In this document: one piece after another, positions 17,512 through 26,375 of the stretch
Position numbering within the stretch: the stretch's first letter is position 1
How the letters are laid out: every line of letters starts with the position of its first letter
Source: Pusillimonas sp.
GTDB lineage: Bacteria; Pseudomonadota; Gammaproteobacteria; Burkholderiales; Burkholderiaceae_B
DNA: 62,588 nucleotides
Direction of reading: 5' to 3'
NCBI RefSeq assembly: GCF_029263785.1
Contig: NZ_JAJUFE010000012.1
Location: forward strand, 1-62,588
The notes under the pieces: generated by a model
Database searches by the model: none
What the model was told of the DNA's origin: nothing
Seen by the model: the letters and a program-made list of their open reading frames with translations, nothing else
Position numbers and translations under genes: made by a program

Positions 17512-19707
17512 TCAGAAACGGTGGTTCAGAGTCAGCTCGAAGCGGCGCCCCGGGCCATACAGCCATTGTGTTGACGTGTAGTACGCGGTGGTGAAATAGG
17601 GCCGGTCAAAGACGTTGTAACCGTGAGCGGAAATCGTGGTTTGTTTGCTGACGTTCCACCGTAGGGCAAGGTCGGTGCTGGTATACGAGGGCAGCTCAAG
17701 GGTATTCGCGGCGTCGGCATATCGCTTGCCCACGTACTGCACGCCGCCCATCGCCGTCCAGCCGGGTCGGAAGTTCCAGCTGAGCCAGACGTTTGCCATT
17801 TTCTGGGCCACGTCAGGAGGAACTTTCCCCTGGCGCGAAACCGTCGTTGAGCCGCTGGGTTCGTCGAAATCGTCATAGCGCGCCCGCAAAATGGTACCTG
17901 CCGCCTGCAGCGTCCAGTTGCGCGCAAACTCAACATTGATCGAAGCCTCCAGGCCGCGCGATGACTGTCCGCCCACCTGCACTCGTTGGGAAGGGTTGGT
18001 AGGGGAGCGGCTGAGCAGGTTGGTTTTCTTGATCTGGTATGCGGCCAGAGTCCATGCCCCTGCATCTTGCATGAAGCTTTGCTTCAGGCCTATCTCGTAC
18101 TGATGGCCCGTGGCCATTTCGAACTGACTGTTGGCCGGGTTAAGCATCAGAAGAGCGCTGACCGGATCCGCTGCACGCGAGTACTGTGCGTAAATCGAGG
18201 TATTGGCAGTCAGGTCCAACACGGTGCCAATGCGATAACCCAGGTTGGAGTAACTGCGGTCAAATGCGCGCTGGCCCTGCACGAGGTCATCGCGACTGAC
18301 TTGGGCATGGTCGTATCGCAAGCCGGCAATGAGCGCCCATTGCCCGGTCAGCCTGAGGCGGTCTTCCAGGAATAAGGCGTACTGTCGGGCGTCATTGCGA
18401 TACCGCGGAATTGTGGGCTCGTCACTTTGGAAGTAACCGGGTGAAAAGTCGTAGGGATCCACTGGGCCCGAGCTTCCGGTGTAGGTATTGTTGGCATGTT
18501 GAAACCTGCTCCGGTTGATGTCGAACCCGGCCGACAGGGTATTTGGCATCGTGCCAAGCTGTCCGTCCAGTACCACATTGGCTGTCATGCCGATTTGTTT
18601 TTGGTCGTGATCGATCTCGGTGTTATCCGAGCGGTCGATCATGCCTGACGTGGTGTTATATACGTACCGCTCGGCGTTGTGCCAATGCCTGTTGCTTCGG
18701 ATGTCGTACAGCTTTACCTGGACGGTGGCGGAATCGCTGGGGGTCCAGAGAACATCAAGTTCAGTCCAACGGTCCCGATAGCGAATGACCCCGTCCTGGA
18801 CGTTGTAATTCTTGTGACGCAACGACTCCAGTTGCCGGCCGTCGATTAGTGGCGTGCCGAAATATGTCATCGGCTTCTGGTAACCATACGTGTGACTGAG
18901 CCTGAGACTAAGGTCTTGGGTGGGGTCCCATTGAAGTGAGCCAGAGAACGTTGCGTCCTTTGATTTGCCACGATCGACCCAGTTATCGGCGCGGTTGCCG
19001 GCAAGGTCCAGGCGGTAGGACACAGTGTCGCTCAGGCTGCCACTGCTATCCAGACCCTGGCGCAGCGTGTTGTCGGTTCCGATTGTGGTTTGCACTTCGT
19101 TCCGGATGGGTCCGTGGCGCGGTTTGCGGGGAACGACATTCACGACGCCTCCAATCGCGCCATCTCCGTAGATGACGGATGCTGGCCCGCGTAATATTTC
19201 AATTCGTTCCACCGACCAGGTGTCGAATGGGAACGTCACTCCAATGCCACCGTACTGGCGCAGGCCGTCATAAAGACGCATGACGGACGTACTGTCGGTA
19301 AATCCGCGGGTTGACAACGAAGAGCCCCCGTTTCCGGGATGGCCCATGGCGCTCACTGTGCCTGTCCGGACGATGGCGTCGCTGATGCTGGCGTCACCCC
19401 GGGCCTCCATCTGATTCCTGTCGATGACACTGATGCTGGCGGGCGTCTCGCGGGCGCTCAGGTTCAGATTCGAGCCAGTGTGGGTGGGTGCGCCGAGCGA
19501 CGCAGAGCGATCGCCCGCGACCACAATCGGGCTCAAGGCTGCAGCTTCGGCTGCGAGCGACGCAGTGCCGTGCGAAGACTCCTGCGCGAAGCCTGACGCA
19601 GGGGTGAAAATGGCAATGGCTATCAATGCGGTATGCGGCAACGCTGCGCCATACCGATGCGAAGACTCGCCTGTGGCGGTCTGCGCCAAACTGGATTGTG
19701 TTTTCAC
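17512..19707 (-). CDS. TonB-dependent siderophore receptor
   Basis: About 731 residues from a GTG at 19707, chosen because AGGAAT lies just upstream and the following residues form a signal peptide (HTALIAIAIFTPASGFAQ). The plug domain is visible (ETPASISVIDRNQMEARGD, STRGFTDSTSVMRLYDGL, EILRGPASVIYGDGAIGG). The beta-barrel follows and ends in FELTLNHRF with a terminal Phe, as in outer-membrane proteins. It imports a ferric chelate or similar ligand using TonB energy. The ligand is unknown, and no clear Fur box was seen. A longer frame to 19812 is open but carries no start signal. Confidence 0.93.
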   Translation of the reverse strand: MKTQSSLAQTATGESSHRYGAALPHTALIAIAIFTPASGFAQESSHGTASLAAEAAALSPIVVAGDRSASLGAPTHTGSNLNLSARETPASISVIDRNQMEARGDASISDAIVRTGTVSAMGHPGNGGSSLSTRGFTDSTSVMRLYDGLRQYGGIGVTFPFDTWSVERIEILRGPASVIYGDGAIGGVVNVVPRKPRHGPIRNEVQTTIGTDNTLRQGLDSSGSLSDTVSYRLDLAGNRADNWVDRGKSKDATFSGSLQWDPTQDLSLRLSHTYGYQKPMTYFGTPLIDGRQLESLRHKNYNVQDGVIRYRDRWTELDVLWTPSDSATVQVKLYDIRSNRHWHNAERYVYNTTSGMIDRSDNTEIDHDQKQIGMTANVVLDGQLGTMPNTLSAGFDINRSRFQHANNTYTGSSGPVDPYDFSPGYFQSDEPTIPRYRNDARQYALFLEDRLRLTGQWALIAGLRYDHAQVSRDDLVQGQRAFDRSYSNLGYRIGTVLDLTANTSIYAQYSRAADPVSALLMLNPANSQFEMATGHQYEIGLKQSFMQDAGAWTLAAYQIKKTNLLSRSPTNPSQRVQVGGQSSRGLEASINVEFARNWTLQAAGTILRARYDDFDEPSGSTTVSRQGKVPPDVAQKMANVWLSWNFRPGWTAMGGVQYVGKRYADAANTLELPSYTSTDLALRWNVSKQTTISAHGYNVFDRPYFTTAYYTSTQWLYGPGRRFELTLNHRF

Positions 19708-19733
19708 GCGCAATTCCTGAATGAACCGTATCG

Positions 19734-19760
19734 TTTCCAGGCCAGAAGCCCGGCCTGAAA
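19734..19760 (-). promoter_or_regulatory. Hairpin in the leader of the TonB-dependent receptor gene
   Basis: On the minus strand TTTCAGGCC pairs with GGCCTGGAAA with one bulged G, around an 8-nt loop. It lies about 27-53 nt before the GTG start. No uridine tract follows, so it is not an ordinary terminator. It may influence mRNA stability or translation. Confidence 0.4.
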
Positions 19761-19938
19761 CCTGTCTGCGCCATTTATGCTGTCGGCAAAGGCAAGCAGA
19801 CCTCCATAGCATGGATTCGATGGTTGTCGGGTAGTTTTCGTGTCATTGACGCGGCGGGCCCCAGGGCGACCTTGCGGCCTGTCAACGCGATGCGCATTGG
19901 CAGGACGGTCCGCGTATCAATGCAGGATTGTGGTTTGG

Positions 19939-20325
19939 TCAGGAACGGAAAGGGGGAGCGCGGGCAAGCCCCGGGCTCCAGTTGGAAGCTGACTTCGGAG
20001 GAGATGTTGCTGCAATGTGCACGCGCATGGCAGAAGCCGCGCGAGCCATTGGAGCGACTGAAATGCCTTCCGGTGAAGTGGAAGGCTGGAAACACAGCAG
20101 GCAGTGGCCTTGTGTGGAATCTGTAACCTGCTGCTCTGCTTCAGGGTCGTCATCTATTTGGATGGCGATGTGCTGCAGGCCTTCTGCACTGCATAGTTGC
20201 GCCCATACCGTTCGGGATGCATCGGTTGCGCCAAGGCCCATCGCCAGGGATGGGGCCAGCGTCGAGAACAGGAAGGCCAGCAATACCAGCCAACTGACAG
20301 GGTGCCGTAGTGTGGAACGAGCCAT
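19939..20325 (-). CDS. DUF2946-family exported protein
   Basis: 128 residues with a clear signal peptide (LVLLAFLFSTLAPSLA, residues 13-28) and a Cys-containing motif, GHCLLCF, near residue 74, as in DUF2946 proteins. Members are small exported proteins often encoded next to TonB-dependent receptors or copper-responsive genes; a metal-related role is suspected but unproven. It is on the same strand as the receptor and PepSY genes, separated from the receptor by a 231-bp leader. Upstream, CTACGTG (20349-20355) and CACGTAG (20378-20384) form an inverted repeat that could be an operator. Confidence 0.75.
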   Translation of the reverse strand: MARSTLRHPVSWLVLLAFLFSTLAPSLAMGLGATDASRTVWAQLCSAEGLQHIAIQIDDDPEAEQQVTDSTQGHCLLCFQPSTSPEGISVAPMARAASAMRVHIAATSPPKSASNWSPGLARAPPFRS

Positions 20326-20404
20326 GGGCTTGATCAGGCGGTTAGCTGCTACGTGGGTGCAAGTGCAGGAATCTTAGCACGTAGTGCAGCGCGAATACGC
20401 CCCT

Positions 20405-21730
20405 TTAGCCTCGCAGGCCGTTCCAGAGAATGATGCCGATGGCAATAGGGCTGAGGACGCCGATGAGAACGCGCCGCCAGATCGTGATCAGGCTGCGGGT
20501 TTGTTCACCATGCCATTCATCCTGGAGCTTGCGCCAGATTATCCAGCCCGCAAACAACGCTGTGAACAGGCCTCCGACAGGCAGCATGATATTTGTAGCC
20601 GTGTAGTCGAGCCATTCGAATGCATTGCGGTCGCCCCATTGCAAAGCCGGCATGGCACCCATGCTAAGGGACGCCAGGACACCCAGAAAGAACAAAGAGA
20701 CGCCGGCTGTGACACAGGCTGCTCGCCGGCTTAGCCCTGCGTGTTCCATCAGGAAGGCCACCACAACTTCAAGCATCGAGATGGACGAAGTCAGCGCGGC
20801 AATAAAGAGCAGGGCGAAAAAGATGGCGCCAAAAAAATTCCCCCATGGCATGTATGAAAACACCATGGGCATGGTCACGAAGGTAAGGCCCGGCCCGGCT
20901 CCCTGATCAATTCCCAGGGCGTACGCCGGCGGCAGCACCAGCAGGCCTCCCAGGACACAGCTGAGCAAGGTAAGAAGGGCGACCGTCAGGGCCGCTCGAC
21001 CGATGTTGGTGGATTGGGGAAGGTATGAGCCGTAAGTAGGCATGATTCCCAGCGCCAGTGACAGCGTAAAAAAGGACAGGCCCAGGGCATCCAGCACCGA
21101 TTGCATGGTCAGGCCGGCAAAATCCGGGATCAGAAATGCGGTAACGCCCGCCAGAGCCCCGGGCACCATCAGGCCGCGGACAATCAGGATGCACATAAGG
21201 ATGAACAGGCATGGCATCAGCACCTTGGCAATTGCTTCGATGCCGCCGCGTACGCCGCCTATGACCCCGCCAACTGTCGCAAGCATGAATAAGGCGTGGT
21301 AGAACAGAGGTTCCCACGGGTGCTGTGCCAAAGCCGCAAAACCAGCCTGAAGGGTGTCGGGGTCGCGGGTCAGTTCAGCAGTCAGTGTCTTCCAGATGTA
21401 GGCAACCGTCCAGCCGCCTACCACGCTGTAATAAGAAAGTATGGTCGCGCTGGCAAGCACTCCCAACAGTCCGACCAGACCCCACGCAGTGCCACCCAGT
21501 CGACGGTAGGCGCCGAACGCTCCAGCGTTACCGGCGCGACCGATGCTCATTTCAACGCGCAGCAATGCCAGGCCGATGGTAAGGGTCAGCACCGCGAATA
21601 GAAGCAGAAACGCACCACTGCCTTGATGGGCCGTAACGTAGGGGAACTTCCAGATGGCCCCCAATCCCACCGCCGAGCCGGTAGCGGCAAGAATGAAACC
21701 AAGGTTTGATCCCCAACGGGCACGTTCCAT
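20405..21730 (-). CDS. Sodium-dependent transporter, NSS (SNF) family
   Basis: 441 residues with about 11 membrane segments. The N-terminal WGSNLGFILAATGSAVGLGAIWKFPY holds the sodium and substrate-binding unwound region of TM1 typical of the neurotransmitter:sodium symporter family. FGAIFFALLFIAALTSSISMLEV corresponds to TM8. Bacterial members usually take up amino acids such as tyrosine, tryptophan or leucine; the substrate here cannot be told. It lies 37 bp downstream of gshA on the same strand and may be co-transcribed with it. Confidence 0.92.
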   Translation of the reverse strand: MERARWGSNLGFILAATGSAVGLGAIWKFPYVTAHQGSGAFLLLFAVLTLTIGLALLRVEMSIGRAGNAGAFGAYRRLGGTAWGLVGLLGVLASATILSYYSVVGGWTVAYIWKTLTAELTRDPDTLQAGFAALAQHPWEPLFYHALFMLATVGGVIGGVRGGIEAIAKVLMPCLFILMCILIVRGLMVPGALAGVTAFLIPDFAGLTMQSVLDALGLSFFTLSLALGIMPTYGSYLPQSTNIGRAALTVALLTLLSCVLGGLLVLPPAYALGIDQGAGPGLTFVTMPMVFSYMPWGNFFGAIFFALLFIAALTSSISMLEVVVAFLMEHAGLSRRAACVTAGVSLFFLGVLASLSMGAMPALQWGDRNAFEWLDYTATNIMLPVGGLFTALFAGWIIWRKLQDEWHGEQTRSLITIWRRVLIGVLSPIAIGIILWNGLRG

Positions 21731-21767
21731 GTCGTCTCCTCAAAATGCAGCCGGTTGGCCGCAGGAT

Positions 21768-23348
21768 TCAGGCTGCCGTGGCAGGACGAAGCAGGCCCGC
21801 ATGATAGCGGGCGACGTATTCGTCGAAGCTTTCTGTGTCGTTGTTTTCGAGTTCTGCCTGCGCAATAAGCGATTCCGCCGCTGCGCGCGACAGAGCCTGC
21901 TCTACGTCAGGGTCAAGCGGTGTGCCCAGCAGGGTGTCACGATGGTCACGGCTTTGACGCAAGGTGAACTCATGAAGGCTGAGCCCCTGCTCGCGAAGGT
22001 CGCGCAGCAGGGTGGCAGAAGGAGTGAGTTCAGGATCTTGAACTTTCTTGATCTGCACTTCGAGAGCTTGCTGATGCGTGTCGCCTCCCTCGTGGGCATC
22101 CAGCAGGCTGGCGTATTCACGCATGCGCTCAAGCAGCTGCGTTCCCCAGTCGTGGACACTGAGTTGCCGGCCTCGATGGGTCAGCATCAGGCCGGGTTTA
22201 CGTCCTTCCTTGGCTACGAGACTGAAGTTGTCGTGGCTGTCGCGGCAAAAGCCGTTCTGTGGAAAGAAAGGGCTTTCTTCGACGGCGCAAAATAACAGGA
22301 AGGTGTCGATGAATCGGCTGGTTTCGGCGCTGATGCCCAGCGGGGCGTACGGGTCGATGTCGAGACAGCGGACTTCGATGTACTGCACGCCGCGCGCTGC
22401 CAGGGCGCTGGAAGGGCGCTCTCCGCGTTCAACCGTGCGCTTGGGCCGAATGCTGGAGTAGTATTCGTTTTCGATCTGCAGGACGTTGGTGTTGAGCTGT
22501 ATCCACTCGCCGTCTCGATGAGTGCCGATTGCCTGATAGGCAGGCCATGGGGTGGTTACTGCATCGTAGATTCGCTGCAGAAATGTTTCGAGGTCGTTGT
22601 AGCACAGTTGCAATTCGGACTGGGCCTTGTCCTGGTTGTTGTATCCCAGATCGCTCATGCGCAGGCTGGTCGCATGGGGAAGGTACAAGGTGTCGGAATC
22701 AAGAGTCTGTAAATCGTGGGGCGAGTCGCCAAGGAAACTGCGCGAAACCGCCGGCGAGGCGCCGAACAAATACATCAGCAACCACGAAAACCGGGTGAAA
22801 TTGCGTATCAGCGCCAAATAGCCCTTGGAGCGGCGCTCGACTTCATTGCCTCCTTCGGTGCCCAGGATACTCCACAGCTCTTCGGGCAGGGAAAAATTGT
22901 AGTGAACCCCTGCAATGCACTGCATTGTCTTTCCGTAACGTTCGGCCAGCCCTCGACGGTAGACGTGCTTGAGCATGCCACTATTGGACGTGCCATACCA
23001 TGCAATGGGAATCTGGGGCTCGGGTGGCAAGTGGCCGGGCATCGACTGATTCCACAGGAGCTCGTTGCCGATGCGGCCGGCGACGAACTTGTGGATATCG
23101 CTCAGTTCGCCAAGCAAGCGCGGAACCGAGTCGTGGGTATCCGTAATCAGTTCGAGCAACGCTTCGGAATAATCAGTAGTGATGTGCGGATTGGTTAGTG
23201 CGCTGCCCAGATCCGGAGGGTGGGGCGAGAGGGCAAGGGCGCCTTCCGCGTCCACGCGCAGACCTTCTTTTTCGATGCCGCGCAAAATACCGGACAGCAT
23301 CGGAATGTGAGGCCGCAGCAGGCTGTGGCGTGGATGGATTTCTGTCAT
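21768..23348 (-). CDS. gshA: Glutamate-cysteine ligase
   Basis: 526 residues, close to E. coli GshA (518). It joins glutamate and cysteine by a gamma-peptide bond, the first and rate-limiting step of glutathione synthesis. Typical segments are GIEKEGLRV (ATP/Mg-binding glutamates) near residue 24, ITTDYSEALLELIT, and RRGLAERYGKTMQCIAGVHYNFSL. The ATG at 23348 gives MTEIHPRHS. The next gene on this strand is the NSS transporter. The upstream spacer (23349-23502) is shared with a divergent lipoprotein gene; I did not find a confident promoter in it. Confidence 0.96.
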   Translation of the reverse strand: MTEIHPRHSLLRPHIPMLSGILRGIEKEGLRVDAEGALALSPHPPDLGSALTNPHITTDYSEALLELITDTHDSVPRLLGELSDIHKFVAGRIGNELLWNQSMPGHLPPEPQIPIAWYGTSNSGMLKHVYRRGLAERYGKTMQCIAGVHYNFSLPEELWSILGTEGGNEVERRSKGYLALIRNFTRFSWLLMYLFGASPAVSRSFLGDSPHDLQTLDSDTLYLPHATSLRMSDLGYNNQDKAQSELQLCYNDLETFLQRIYDAVTTPWPAYQAIGTHRDGEWIQLNTNVLQIENEYYSSIRPKRTVERGERPSSALAARGVQYIEVRCLDIDPYAPLGISAETSRFIDTFLLFCAVEESPFFPQNGFCRDSHDNFSLVAKEGRKPGLMLTHRGRQLSVHDWGTQLLERMREYASLLDAHEGGDTHQQALEVQIKKVQDPELTPSATLLRDLREQGLSLHEFTLRQSRDHRDTLLGTPLDPDVEQALSRAAAESLIAQAELENNDTESFDEYVARYHAGLLRPATAA

Positions 23349-23502
23349 TGAGTAAATTTATAGCTTGATACGAACGATGGGATGATTTTACCCGAGCACT
23401 TACAATGCCCGAATGAAGCTATTGTCGGCCATTTTTGGCGGATAGGTGCAAGTTTGCTGTGTCACGGCAAGTAAATGGTGGGCGGAGTTTTTGGAAATTG
23501 AA

Positions 23503-24006
23503 ATGGGCATTTGGCGGATTTGTGCAGCAATAATGGCGGCGGTACTGGCAAGCGGGTGCTCGCCCGAGTACAACTGGCGCGAGGTCGCCGTCAGTGACCA
23601 GGTTGGAAGGGTATTGTTTCCGGCCAAGCCGCGAGTTGAGACGCGAGAGCTTCCGTTCGGTGAACATGCCTTGCAATTTACCCTGACAACGGCGAAGGTC
23701 GACCACAGCATCTTCGCGGTAGGCAGCGCTCCGTGGCCCGCCACATTGGAAAAGGACGAAGCCTTGCAACAAGACGTGGGCCGTGCCGTGATGGCGTCGT
23801 TGTATCAGAATCTTGATAGCCAGGTTCCTGACCCGCTTCCGCAGTTCGGTGAGCGCTTCGAGATTGCTACCGGAGCAACCCGGCTTCAGGCCCGCGTCTG
23901 GGTATCGAGGGAAGGTCTCATCGAGGGCGTGGTCATGGGCCCAGAGCGTGAGTTTCCGAACGCCGCTGCAGACGAGTTTCTGGGCTCGGTGGCCAAGGGT
24001 CGATGA
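23503..24006 (+). CDS. Predicted lipoprotein of unknown function
   Basis: 167 residues from the ATG at 23503. An upstream GTG at 23446 would place a charged extension before the signal and is unlikely. The N-terminus MGIWRICAAIMAAVLASGC is a lipoprotein signal, with lipobox LASGC and Cys19 as the lipid site. The mature part is about 150 residues with no recognised domain, containing FPAKPRVETRELPFGEHALQ and a Trp/Pro-rich stretch. Its last 121 bp overlap the C-terminal coding region of the convergent LuxR-type gene. Confidence 0.7.
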   Translation: MGIWRICAAIMAAVLASGCSPEYNWREVAVSDQVGRVLFPAKPRVETRELPFGEHALQFTLTTAKVDHSIFAVGSAPWPATLEKDEALQQDVGRAVMASLYQNLDSQVPDPLPQFGERFEIATGATRLQARVWVSREGLIEGVVMGPEREFPNAAADEFLGSVAKGR

Positions 24007-24215
24007 GCAACGGGCGGTTTTGGCAGCAGGCCATGACGGTAAGCCGCCGAGATGGCCGCCTGACGTCCGCGTGATTGCAGCTTACGACAGGCATTCTGAA
24101 TGTGAAAATTGATGGTGCGTTCGGTAATACCCACGATGACGCCGATTTCCCAACTGGTTTTGCCCATTGAGGCCCAATGCAGGCATTCGAGCTCGCGCCC
24201 CGTCAGCGGCTTCAT
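23886..24215 (-). CDS. Short LuxR/GerE-type helix-turn-helix regulator
   Basis: 109 residues. The start at 24215 is set by AGGAGG (24223-24228 on the complement) 7 nt upstream; the longer frame to 24335 has no such signal. The first 65 residues are a complete LuxR-type DNA-binding domain (LTGRELECLHWASMGKTSWEIG...TERTINFHIQNACRKL) resembling quorum-sensing LuxR proteins. No autoinducer-binding or receiver domain precedes it. The last 40 residues (PKPPVAHRPLATEP...) look unstructured and are encoded opposite the lipoprotein gene. It lies upstream of and divergent from the metX riboswitch, but a role in methionine control is not shown. Confidence 0.75.
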   Translation of the reverse strand: MKPLTGRELECLHWASMGKTSWEIGVIVGITERTINFHIQNACRKLQSRGRQAAISAAYRHGLLPKPPVAHRPLATEPRNSSAAAFGNSRSGPMTTPSMRPSLDTQTRA

Positions 24216-24365
24216 TCCGTTTCCTCCTGATGGCGACCTGGGCGGTCGTCCGTTAGTTATTGGTTGTTCTACCTCCGACTGTAGCAACTTTACGCATATG
24301 GGTAAATCTTCGGCGGACAAAAGCGCGCTGGCCATGGTGATAGAATAAGGTCAATCCATGTTTGT

Positions 24366-24420
24366 GGCGCCGATTTGCCTGATCCGCTTGCGGGCGCCTG
24401 ATAAATCCAGCTAAAGAGGT
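24366..24420 (+). ncRNA. SAM-II riboswitch upstream of metX-metW
   Basis: P1 is formed by GGCGCC (24366-24371) and GGCGCC (24393-24398). After the 5' P1 strand comes GATTT, the U-rich strand that forms the major-groove triplex. After the 3' strand comes the conserved core TGATAAATCCAGCTAAAGAGG. This order and the TGATAAAT-N2-AGCTAAA core match the SAM-II (metA RNA) class, an H-type pseudoknot that binds S-adenosylmethionine. AGAGG (24415-24419) is both the Shine-Dalgarno sequence of metX and the 3' end of the aptamer; CCT (24378-24380) could pair with its AGG. SAM binding should therefore hide the ribosome-binding site and shut off translation of metX. Confidence 0.88.
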
Positions 24421-24424
24421 CCAT

Positions 24425-25678
24425 ATGGCCCCGTTAAACACATCCCCTGCAACCACAGACCCCTCCGCCGCAACCTCCACTTCCGGCCAAGCGGCCATCC
24501 CCGAGGGTTCAGTGGGCCTGGTGTCTCCCCAGTTCATCCCTTTCGACGAACCGCTTCAGCTAAGCAGCGGCAAGGTTCTGCCCCGCTACGAACTCGCGGT
24601 TGAAACGTACGGAACGCTCAACGCCGAACGCAGCAATGCTGTATTGATCTGTCATGCACTCAATGCGTCTCATCACGTCGCCGGAATGAATGCGGACAAC
24701 CCCAAGGATGTGGGGTGGTGGGACAACATGGTCGGGCCTGGCAAGGCCGTGGATACCGATCGCTTTTTTGTCATTGGCGTGAACAACATCGGATCGTGCT
24801 TTGGTTCGACCGGCCCCGCCAGCATCAATCCAGAGACCGGCAAGCCCTGGGGGGCGTCGTTTCCCATGCTGACGGTAAAGGACTGGGTGCTGGCTCAAGC
24901 TCGCCTGGCAGACCACTTTGGCATAGAAAAATTTGCTGCGGTCATGGGGGGCTCGCTGGGCGGCATGCAGGCGTTGGGATGGGCCATAACTTGCCCGGAT
25001 CGAATCGCGCATTGCATCGTCATAGCCAGTACACCCCGCCTGTCGGCGCAGAACATCGGCTTCAACGAAGTTGCCCGCCGCGCCATTATTTCGGACCCGG
25101 ATTTCCATGGTGGAAATTATTACGATCATGGCACCGTGCCGCGCAAGGGCCTTGCCGTGGCCCGAATGATCGGGCACATCACCTATCTGTCTGATGACGA
25201 TATGGCGGCCAAGTTTGGCCGTACACAGCGGGCTCCGGCTGCCAATGGCGAGTATCACTACGGCTACGATGTCGAGTTTGAAGTCGAATCGTACTTGCGC
25301 TATCAGGGCGACAAGTTCTCGACGTATTTCGACGCCAACACCTATTTGCTGATCACCCGGGCGCTGGATTACTTTGATCCATCGCGCACGCATGGCGGCG
25401 ATCTGGCCAAGGCCCTGAGTGTTGCCAAGGCAGAGTTTCTGCTGGTGTCGTTCAGTACCGACTGGCGGTTTCCACCGTCGCGCTCGCGCGAGATCGTGCA
25501 GGCCCTGCTCAAGAACAAGACACCGGTTACGTATGCGGAAATTGACGCGCCCCACGGTCACGATGCCTTCTTGCTGGACGATCCGCGGTACCACGCCGTG
25601 GTGCAAGGCTACTATGATCGGATCGCGGCCGAGCTGGGCCTGCCGCAGCGCAAATCCGTAACGGGGGTGCTGGCATGA
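24425..25678 (+). CDS. metX: Homoserine O-acyltransferase
   Basis: 417 residues of the alpha/beta-hydrolase MetX family. It acylates homoserine, the committing step of methionine synthesis. The nucleophile elbow [12 protein letters not shown] lies near residue 175, with a late Asp in [13 protein letters not shown] and His in DAPHGHDAF. Betaproteobacterial MetX proteins encoded with MetW are generally assigned as succinyltransferases (MetXS), but the acyl donor cannot be settled by eye. The first 30 residues are a Ser/Thr/Ala-rich extension. Translation is probably controlled by the SAM-II riboswitch ending 5 bp upstream. The stop overlaps the metW start (ATGA). Confidence 0.95.
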   Translation: MAPLNTSPATTDPSAATSTSGQAAIPEGSVGLVSPQFIPFDEPLQLSSGKVLPRYELAVETYGTLNAERSNAVLICHALNASHHVAGMNADNPKDVGWWDNMVGPGKAVDTDRFFVIGVNNIGSCFGSTGPASINPETGKPWGASFPMLTVKDWVLAQARLADHFGIEKFAAVMGGSLGGMQALGWAITCPDRIAHCIVIASTPRLSAQNIGFNEVARRAIISDPDFHGGNYYDHGTVPRKGLAVARMIGHITYLSDDDMAAKFGRTQRAPAANGEYHYGYDVEFEVESYLRYQGDKFSTYFDANTYLLITRALDYFDPSRTHGGDLAKALSVAKAEFLLVSFSTDWRFPPSRSREIVQALLKNKTPVTYAEIDAPHGHDAFLLDDPRYHAVVQGYYDRIAAELGLPQRKSVTGVLA

Positions 25679-26346
25679 GTCAATCTCAAGTAGCCGTCCC
25701 GAAACCTGCGTCGCCCGCGCGTGAAACGATCAGGCACGCGCTGCGGCCTGACCTGGCGCGCATTGCAGACTGGATCGATGACGGCAGCCGGGTCCTTGAC
25801 CTGGGGTGTGGCGACGGGACCCTGCTGGCCTACTTGCGTGATCATAAAAACGTGGACGGCGCAGGGGTCGAGTTCAACGATGCCAGAGTGATCAGTGCCA
25901 TACGTAAGGGCGTCAGGGTCATCCAGCAGAATCTTGAGGAAGGCCTGGCGCTGTTCGACGACCAGCAGTTTGATTCTGTGGTGTTGTCGCAAACCTTGCA
26001 GTCCATGCATCACACCGAGCACATACTCACGGAAATGGCGCGGGTGGCGCGGTTCGGTATTGTGTCCTTTCCCAATTTTGGGTATTGGCCGCACGGATTC
26101 TCGATTTTGCGTGGCCGCATGCCTGTCACCGGCGAAATGCCCTACCAGTGGTACGACACGCCGAACATCCATTTGTGCACTCTCAAGGATTTCGAGTCGC
26201 TTGCACAGAAGCTTGACCTGCGGATTACACACCTCGCTACGTTTAATCGCGGAAAAGAGGTAAAGTTCTTGGCTGGCTGGCGTAGCACGTTGGCCGTATA
26301 TCGTTTCGAATCGCCACTGGCGGCATCGAAGCAAGGAAAACCATAA
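25675..26346 (+). CDS. metW: Methionine biosynthesis protein MetW
   Basis: 223 residues with a class I methyltransferase fold. The SAM-binding-type motif [15 protein letters not shown] lies near residue 40, and [14 protein letters not shown] and VSFPNFGYW follow. MetW occurs with MetX in many proteobacteria and is known to support MetX activity rather than act as an independent methyltransferase. The ATG overlaps the metX stop codon by four bases, so production is coupled and both genes fall under the same riboswitch. Confidence 0.94.
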   Translation: MSQSQVAVPKPASPARETIRHALRPDLARIADWIDDGSRVLDLGCGDGTLLAYLRDHKNVDGAGVEFNDARVISAIRKGVRVIQQNLEEGLALFDDQQFDSVVLSQTLQSMHHTEHILTEMARVARFGIVSFPNFGYWPHGFSILRGRMPVTGEMPYQWYDTPNIHLCTLKDFESLAQKLDLRITHLATFNRGKEVKFLAGWRSTLAVYRFESPLAASKQGKP

Positions 26347-26375
26347 AACAAGATCGGGGGGCGACAATCGCTTCA

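Noticed and set aside
21654-22295. 213-codon plus-strand frame
   Set aside because: It is antisense to the NSS transporter and gshA, both of which have clear family signatures.
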